DNA from: Paracoccus liaowanqingii
Lineage (GTDB): Bacteria; Pseudomonadota; Alphaproteobacteria; Rhodobacterales; Rhodobacteraceae
Direction of reading: 5' to 3'
DNA length: 64,000 nucleotides
Assembly (NCBI RefSeq): GCF_004683865.2
Contig: NZ_CP040758.1
Span: 18,442 to 82,441 of the forward strand
Positions 60,835 through 64,000 of this stretch are shown here, piece by piece. The position numbers and the translations under genes are program-made. The notes under the pieces were generated by a model. That model was not told the origin of the DNA and did no database searches. It was given only the letters and a program-made list of their open reading frames with translations. Within the stretch, counting starts at the first letter, position 1. The number at the start of each line of letters is the position of its first letter.

Positions 60835-61578
60835 GGCGGCAATCCTTGGGCCTGCGTTGAAACCGTAACTTTTCTGGCCGTATTTTCGGTTATAGGTGTA
60901 GGGCTGATACTCTACGCGTGTGGCAGGGTCGTTGTTGGTCAGACCGACGTTCCTAGTGACTAGTATAGCGCTTTGCCGAGTACATCCTATAGAAGTATTT
61001 TATAAAATTTCACAACTAAAACATGAATTCACGTTCTGCGGCTAAAACTCAGCTATATGTCTGAAGTCTCACCGGGACGTGGTCGCAGATGACGCCGCGG
61101 TTGTCGCAGTTGTGAACGCAAGTGTCCGAGCACGCTGTTGAGATAGGCCCGGGAACCGCACTGGACTTGGCATAATGTTGGCAGCCTCTGCGCTGACCAT
61201 GGACCGAAGCATGAACTTGGGAGAATCAAAGGCGCACAGAAAGTGAAGGGCGAACGCTTCGAATCCGTCTCGAGAAGATCGTTACGCCCCCGGCCCGGCG
61301 CTTCGACAGCGGGGGCTCAGCGCCGCCAGCGCCTACCTGGCGTGAGCCTCCGATCGGCGCGCGCTCTGTGATGCGCGCGATTCCGAGCTTGACGGTCAAA
61401 GTCCCATTACCGAAGTTATTGAAGCATCGATTGACGCGGACGCCTGTTTTTCCTTGATGACATCCGATTAAACGTATCGCGCGGTCCTTGCACGCACTCT
61501 GATAATCCCGCTTCCGGCGCGACTGCAGGCTTCCTCACGGCTAACCTTGATGCCGCAGATCCGTCACGACAGAAGATG
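60835..61578. other. 744-bp region without recognised gene
   Basis: The first part is AT-rich and may contain the promoter of the TadG-like gene. The middle (61240-61400) is GC-rich with several short inverted sequences such as CGCGCGCTCTGTGATGCGCGC. No Flp pilin or other tad gene can be found here. Confidence 0.45.
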
Positions 61579-61842
61579 TCAAAGGCCAAAGTCGGGGCGG
61601 GGCGCGGGTTCAATGGCTTGTCCGGTGCCGGACTGGTATTCCTGGATAACTTCGGCAGCCCGGGTCCCCGAGCCGCCCGGGTTCGCGCCCCAGCCATAGC
61701 CGACGTTGGGTCCAATCGTCTGGCTGCCTAGGTTTTTAAGCTGTGCGGAACCGGCCTCTGGCCAGATGCCGTCCGTATGGCCCATGGGACTCTCGCATCC
61801 CGACAAAAGCAGGGCGCAACTGAAGATCAGGCGCTCAACCAC
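61579..61842 (-). CDS. Small lipoprotein of the Tad cluster
   Basis: The protein starts most likely at GTG 61842, inside the stop region of the secretin gene. It has a lipoprotein signal (VVERLIFSCALLLSGCESPM; lipobox LSGC) and about 75 mature residues (IWPEAGSAQLKNLGSQTIGP, NVGYGWGANPGGSGTRAAEV, EYQSGTGQAIEPAPRPDFGL). Position after RcpA suggests a role like RcpB/CpaD-type outer-membrane accessory proteins, but the sequence is too short for those families. Expression is coupled to the secretin. Confidence 0.6.
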   Translation of the reverse strand: MVERLIFSCALLLSGCESPMGHTDGIWPEAGSAQLKNLGSQTIGPNVGYGWGANPGGSGTRAAEVIQEYQSGTGQAIEPAPRPDFGL

Positions 61843-63217
61843 CTGAACTGCCCTCGATGATGTGACCGAAGGGGCCATCGACGGACCGTCTGCGCAAGCG
61901 GCGTTCCATCTCTCCTCGGGTGATTTCCTGCGTGCCGCGCAGAAAGAATTCCTGCTCTGTCGTCAGGATCGAATCCTCGAGGGGCGAGACGAGACGCTCT
62001 GACGGGCCCCCGGGCCTGTTGAGATACGGGGTCACGATGATGACCAGATCCGTCTCGTCCTTTTGCCACGATGCCGAACGGAAAAGCGTGCCCAGGATCG
62101 GAACATTTCCCAACCAGGGGACTTGCGACTGCCGTCGCGAATTGTTTCGCTGAAGCAGACCGGCAATCACAAAACTCTGCCCGGCACGCAGCTCGATCGT
62201 GGTGCTGGCCCGGCGGGTCGAAAAGCTTGGCAGTTCGATCGAGCCGGTGTTGTAGGTGTTGTTCAGGTCAAGCTGGCTGACTTCCGGCTCCAGAGTCAGA
62301 TTGATCAGCCCGTTGCCAAGCACGACAGGCGTGAAGCTGAGCCGCACACCGAATTCCTTGTATTCGACGGTGACTTCATCACCGTCCTGCGCCACCGGGA
62401 TGGGAACTTCACCGCCAGCAAGAAAACTTGCCGTCTCGCCGGATAGGGCGGCAAGCGTCGGTTCGGCCAGATTGCGGACAAGGCCTCTTTCCTCCAGCGC
62501 CTCGATGAGAAGAGAGACGGACACCCCTTCATCCACCATTGTCGCAAGAAAGCTGCCGAAGGGCACCGGATTGGCGATACGACCGGTGCCGAGGGTGATG
62601 GCGGACCCGCCATCGTCCCGTGCACTGACCCCCAGCCCGATGGCTTGCCCGGCCTCGCGGGATGCCTCGATCATGCGCACCTTGAGAAAGACCTGCTGCG
62701 GGTCGGTGATCTGAATGGCGTTGATGACGGCGTCAGAGCCGTATTGCTCGGCGATCTGAAGGACGTTGTCCAACGTGACGGCGTCCGGCACCGTCCCGGA
62801 CAGCCGCAGACGCCCGTTGACCGAATGAACGCTGACATTGCCCCCCACTCTCTGAAGAACCGAGGCCAGATCACCCGTGTCGACGGTGACGTGTAGATCG
62901 ACAAGCCCTACCAGCGCATCCTCGCCCGCGAAGATCTGCAGATTGGTCTGCCCCAGGCTTTGGCCCAGGATATAGAACGAGCGTGGCGAGATCACGACGA
63001 CATCGGCGACCTCGGGATTGCCGATCACCAGTTGGTCGATGTCTTGCGCCGTAGTAAAGACCTGCGATTCGCCGGCGGTGATCTGCACCTGCGCAGCACG
63101 GCGGGTGCTGAGCGTCAGGCCAACACTATCCTGTGCCACGCCCTCGGTCGCAATGGCGATCAACAGCGTGAACGCTAGGACAAGGCGGGGCAACATGGCG
63201 CTAACCGGAGGACGCAT
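61835..63217 (-). CDS. rcpA: Tad pilus secretin RcpA/CpaC
   Basis: 460 residues with a signal peptide (LPRLVLAFTLLIAIATEGVA). The N-terminal domain has AAQVQITAGESQVFTTAQDI and VVVISPRSFYILGQSLGQTN, typical of the pilus secretin N-domain, and a BON-like part (VGGNVSVHSVNGRLRLSGTV). The secretin core shows KVRMIEASREAGQAIGLGVS, AEPTLAALSGETASFLAGGE, FGVRLSFTPVVLGNGLINLT and FVIAGLLQRNNSRRQSQVPW then GTLFRS. It forms the outer-membrane pore of the Flp pilus. ATG 63217 overlaps the TadD-like gene and has AGGA nine bases upstream. Confidence 0.92.
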   Translation of the reverse strand: MRPPVSAMLPRLVLAFTLLIAIATEGVAQDSVGLTLSTRRAAQVQITAGESQVFTTAQDIDQLVIGNPEVADVVVISPRSFYILGQSLGQTNLQIFAGEDALVGLVDLHVTVDTGDLASVLQRVGGNVSVHSVNGRLRLSGTVPDAVTLDNVLQIAEQYGSDAVINAIQITDPQQVFLKVRMIEASREAGQAIGLGVSARDDGGSAITLGTGRIANPVPFGSFLATMVDEGVSVSLLIEALEERGLVRNLAEPTLAALSGETASFLAGGEVPIPVAQDGDEVTVEYKEFGVRLSFTPVVLGNGLINLTLEPEVSQLDLNNTYNTGSIELPSFSTRRASTTIELRAGQSFVIAGLLQRNNSRRQSQVPWLGNVPILGTLFRSASWQKDETDLVIIVTPYLNRPGGPSERLVSPLEDSILTTEQEFFLRGTQEITRGEMERRLRRRSVDGPFGHIIEGSSGG

Positions 63218-63710
63218 CGCGAAGGATCCTAAGATTTGTCTCGATCACGGGATGGCCGGGCCGCAAGGCGCGCGCCTGTGCCAAGCTGACAGAGGCACGG
63301 CCATTCTCTCCGCGAAGGAAATACGAAAAGCCGACATTGTTGTGATAGGCAAAGGTCTCGCCGCCGATCCGGCGGCAAGTGGCATAGGTCCGATCGGCAA
63401 GATCGAACCGATAAAGCCAGTCATAGGACCCCGCGAGCCCTAAGCAGGCCTGCATGTCGTTTGGTGACGATGTCAGCGCCATCTGGAAATAGCGGGCAGC
63501 GTAGCCAAAGCTGCCGGCCTCGTAGCTGGTTTTTGCCGTGGAGAGTTCTGTGCCTGCCGGAACGTCCGGAACCTGGGCCGGTATCGTCTGCCGGGGGGCC
63601 GACGCAGTTTGCGGACTGCAGCTTGCCAGAGCGGCAAGACCGATCATCAGGAAAAACCCCCGTCCGCGTGCTGTGGGATCGGTGCCGCGCCGTCGCATTT
63701 TTCCTGCCAT
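63201..63710 (-). CDS. TadD-like TPR lipoprotein
   Basis: 169 residues from ATG 63710. The signal GFFLMIGLAALASCSPQTAS contains a lipobox (LASC). The mature part has TPR helices: SYEAGSFGYAARYFQMALTS, DMQACLGLAGSYDWLYRFDL, FAYHNNVGFSYFLRGENGRA and SLAQARALRPGHPVIETNLR. TadD is a pilotin-like or assembly lipoprotein of the Tad system. An upstream in-frame start at 63749 is less likely because the lipoprotein signal then would be far from the N-terminus. The gene precedes and overlaps rcpA. Confidence 0.8.
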   Translation of the reverse strand: MAGKMRRRGTDPTARGRGFFLMIGLAALASCSPQTASAPRQTIPAQVPDVPAGTELSTAKTSYEAGSFGYAARYFQMALTSSPNDMQACLGLAGSYDWLYRFDLADRTYATCRRIGGETFAYHNNVGFSYFLRGENGRASVSLAQARALRPGHPVIETNLRILRDASSG

Positions 63711-64000
63711 TATAGTACCGCCCCGTTCGTTTTTTCTGATCCTTTGCATGACGGGTTCTATATGTCCATGTGAATCCGATTAAACAGGTAGCGTACGAAC
63801 GCCGGACCCCAGCAATTGATATTTGTTTATTAAACGGCTTTGAATCGCTTACATTTGTTACAAAATATGACGTTAGTTGGGGAGCAGGTGTTCCAAAATG
63901 GCTTTTTCCTCCAGGAAAGTGCGATTCCGGCAATTTTTGGCTGTCGCTTGAACCGGATGCTTGACATTCGGAGTACCTGAGGCATCGCCAAATAGTTCTG
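63711..64000. other. Region upstream of the TadD-like gene, no gene seen
   Basis: About 290 bases up to the window end. It should contain the promoter of the tadD-rcpA-lipoprotein operon. No coding region is supported. Confidence 0.4.

Noticed and set aside
1..64000. tRNA, rRNA or prophage genes
   Set aside because: Reading through the window gave no rRNA block, no tRNA cloverleaf with TTCGA arm that I could support, and no capsid, tail or terminase genes.

Overview
The window looks like accessory DNA of a Paracoccus-like alphaproteobacterium (Rhodobacteraceae). Evidence for this is the high-GC backbone (clearly GC-rich in the pst and 41.3-48.8 kb blocks), the alphaproteobacterial layout pstS-pstC-pstA-pstB-phoU-phoB with long PstA/PstC N-termini, a Tad pilus cluster, and the mix of IS5, IS110, IS256, IS481, IS66, IS21 and IS3 remains. 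A complete iteron-type plasmid origin with partition genes (34.7-36.9 kb), a second possible plasmid replication gene next to a 42-bp palindrome (31.7-32.5 kb), a serine recombinase and a toxin-antitoxin pair suggest a plasmid or chromid, or plasmids integrated into a chromosome. The assignment is by inspection only; no database search was possible.

Layout. 0-25 kb is a surface-glycan island cut up by IS debris: a sulfotransferase tail, three GT61 glycosyltransferases, two large proteins joining a glycosyltransferase domain to an alpha/beta-hydrolase domain, a putative rhamnosyltransferase, a Hint-domain protein, an outer-membrane barrel, and two sets of TbpB-like lipoproteins beside Slam-like barrels (one barrel is only a fragment). 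It ends with a sialylation-type module: a GT29 sialyltransferase-like protein, a CMP-sialate synthetase (NeuA) and a hexapeptide acetyltransferase. 25-31.4 kb is the phosphate regulon with a good Pho box. 31.7-36.9 kb is plasmid backbone. 37.1-40.8 kb holds an IS5-type (IS427-like) element split by a complete IS110/IS1111-type element, followed by an IS256 element with two frameshifts. 41.3-48.8 kb is a GC-rich five-gene operon with a GT2-GT4 fusion, a GT4 and three proteins I do not recognise. 49-51.7 kb is an AT-rich pair (a glycosyltransferase and a sulfotransferase-like fusion) plus a small secreted protein. 51.8-58.1 kb is mostly IS fragments around one GT-B-like gene and a PHD/PIN toxin-antitoxin system. 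58.1-63.7 kb is part of a Tad cluster: two TadE-like proteins, a TadG-like protein, a small lipoprotein, the RcpA/CpaC secretin and a TadD-like TPR lipoprotein.

How the genes fit together. Most non-mobile genes build, decorate or export cell-surface material. The most unusual signal is a recurrent serine-hydrolase-like domain (GxSxG nucleophile elbow, then an FSPQ motif, then a likely Asp and His). It occurs fused to two glycosyltransferases, overlapping the GT29 gene, and once more as a truncated fragment. I infer that it modifies or transfers acyl groups on the glycans made by its partner enzymes; this has not been shown. The Pho regulon may couple the replicon to phosphate limitation.
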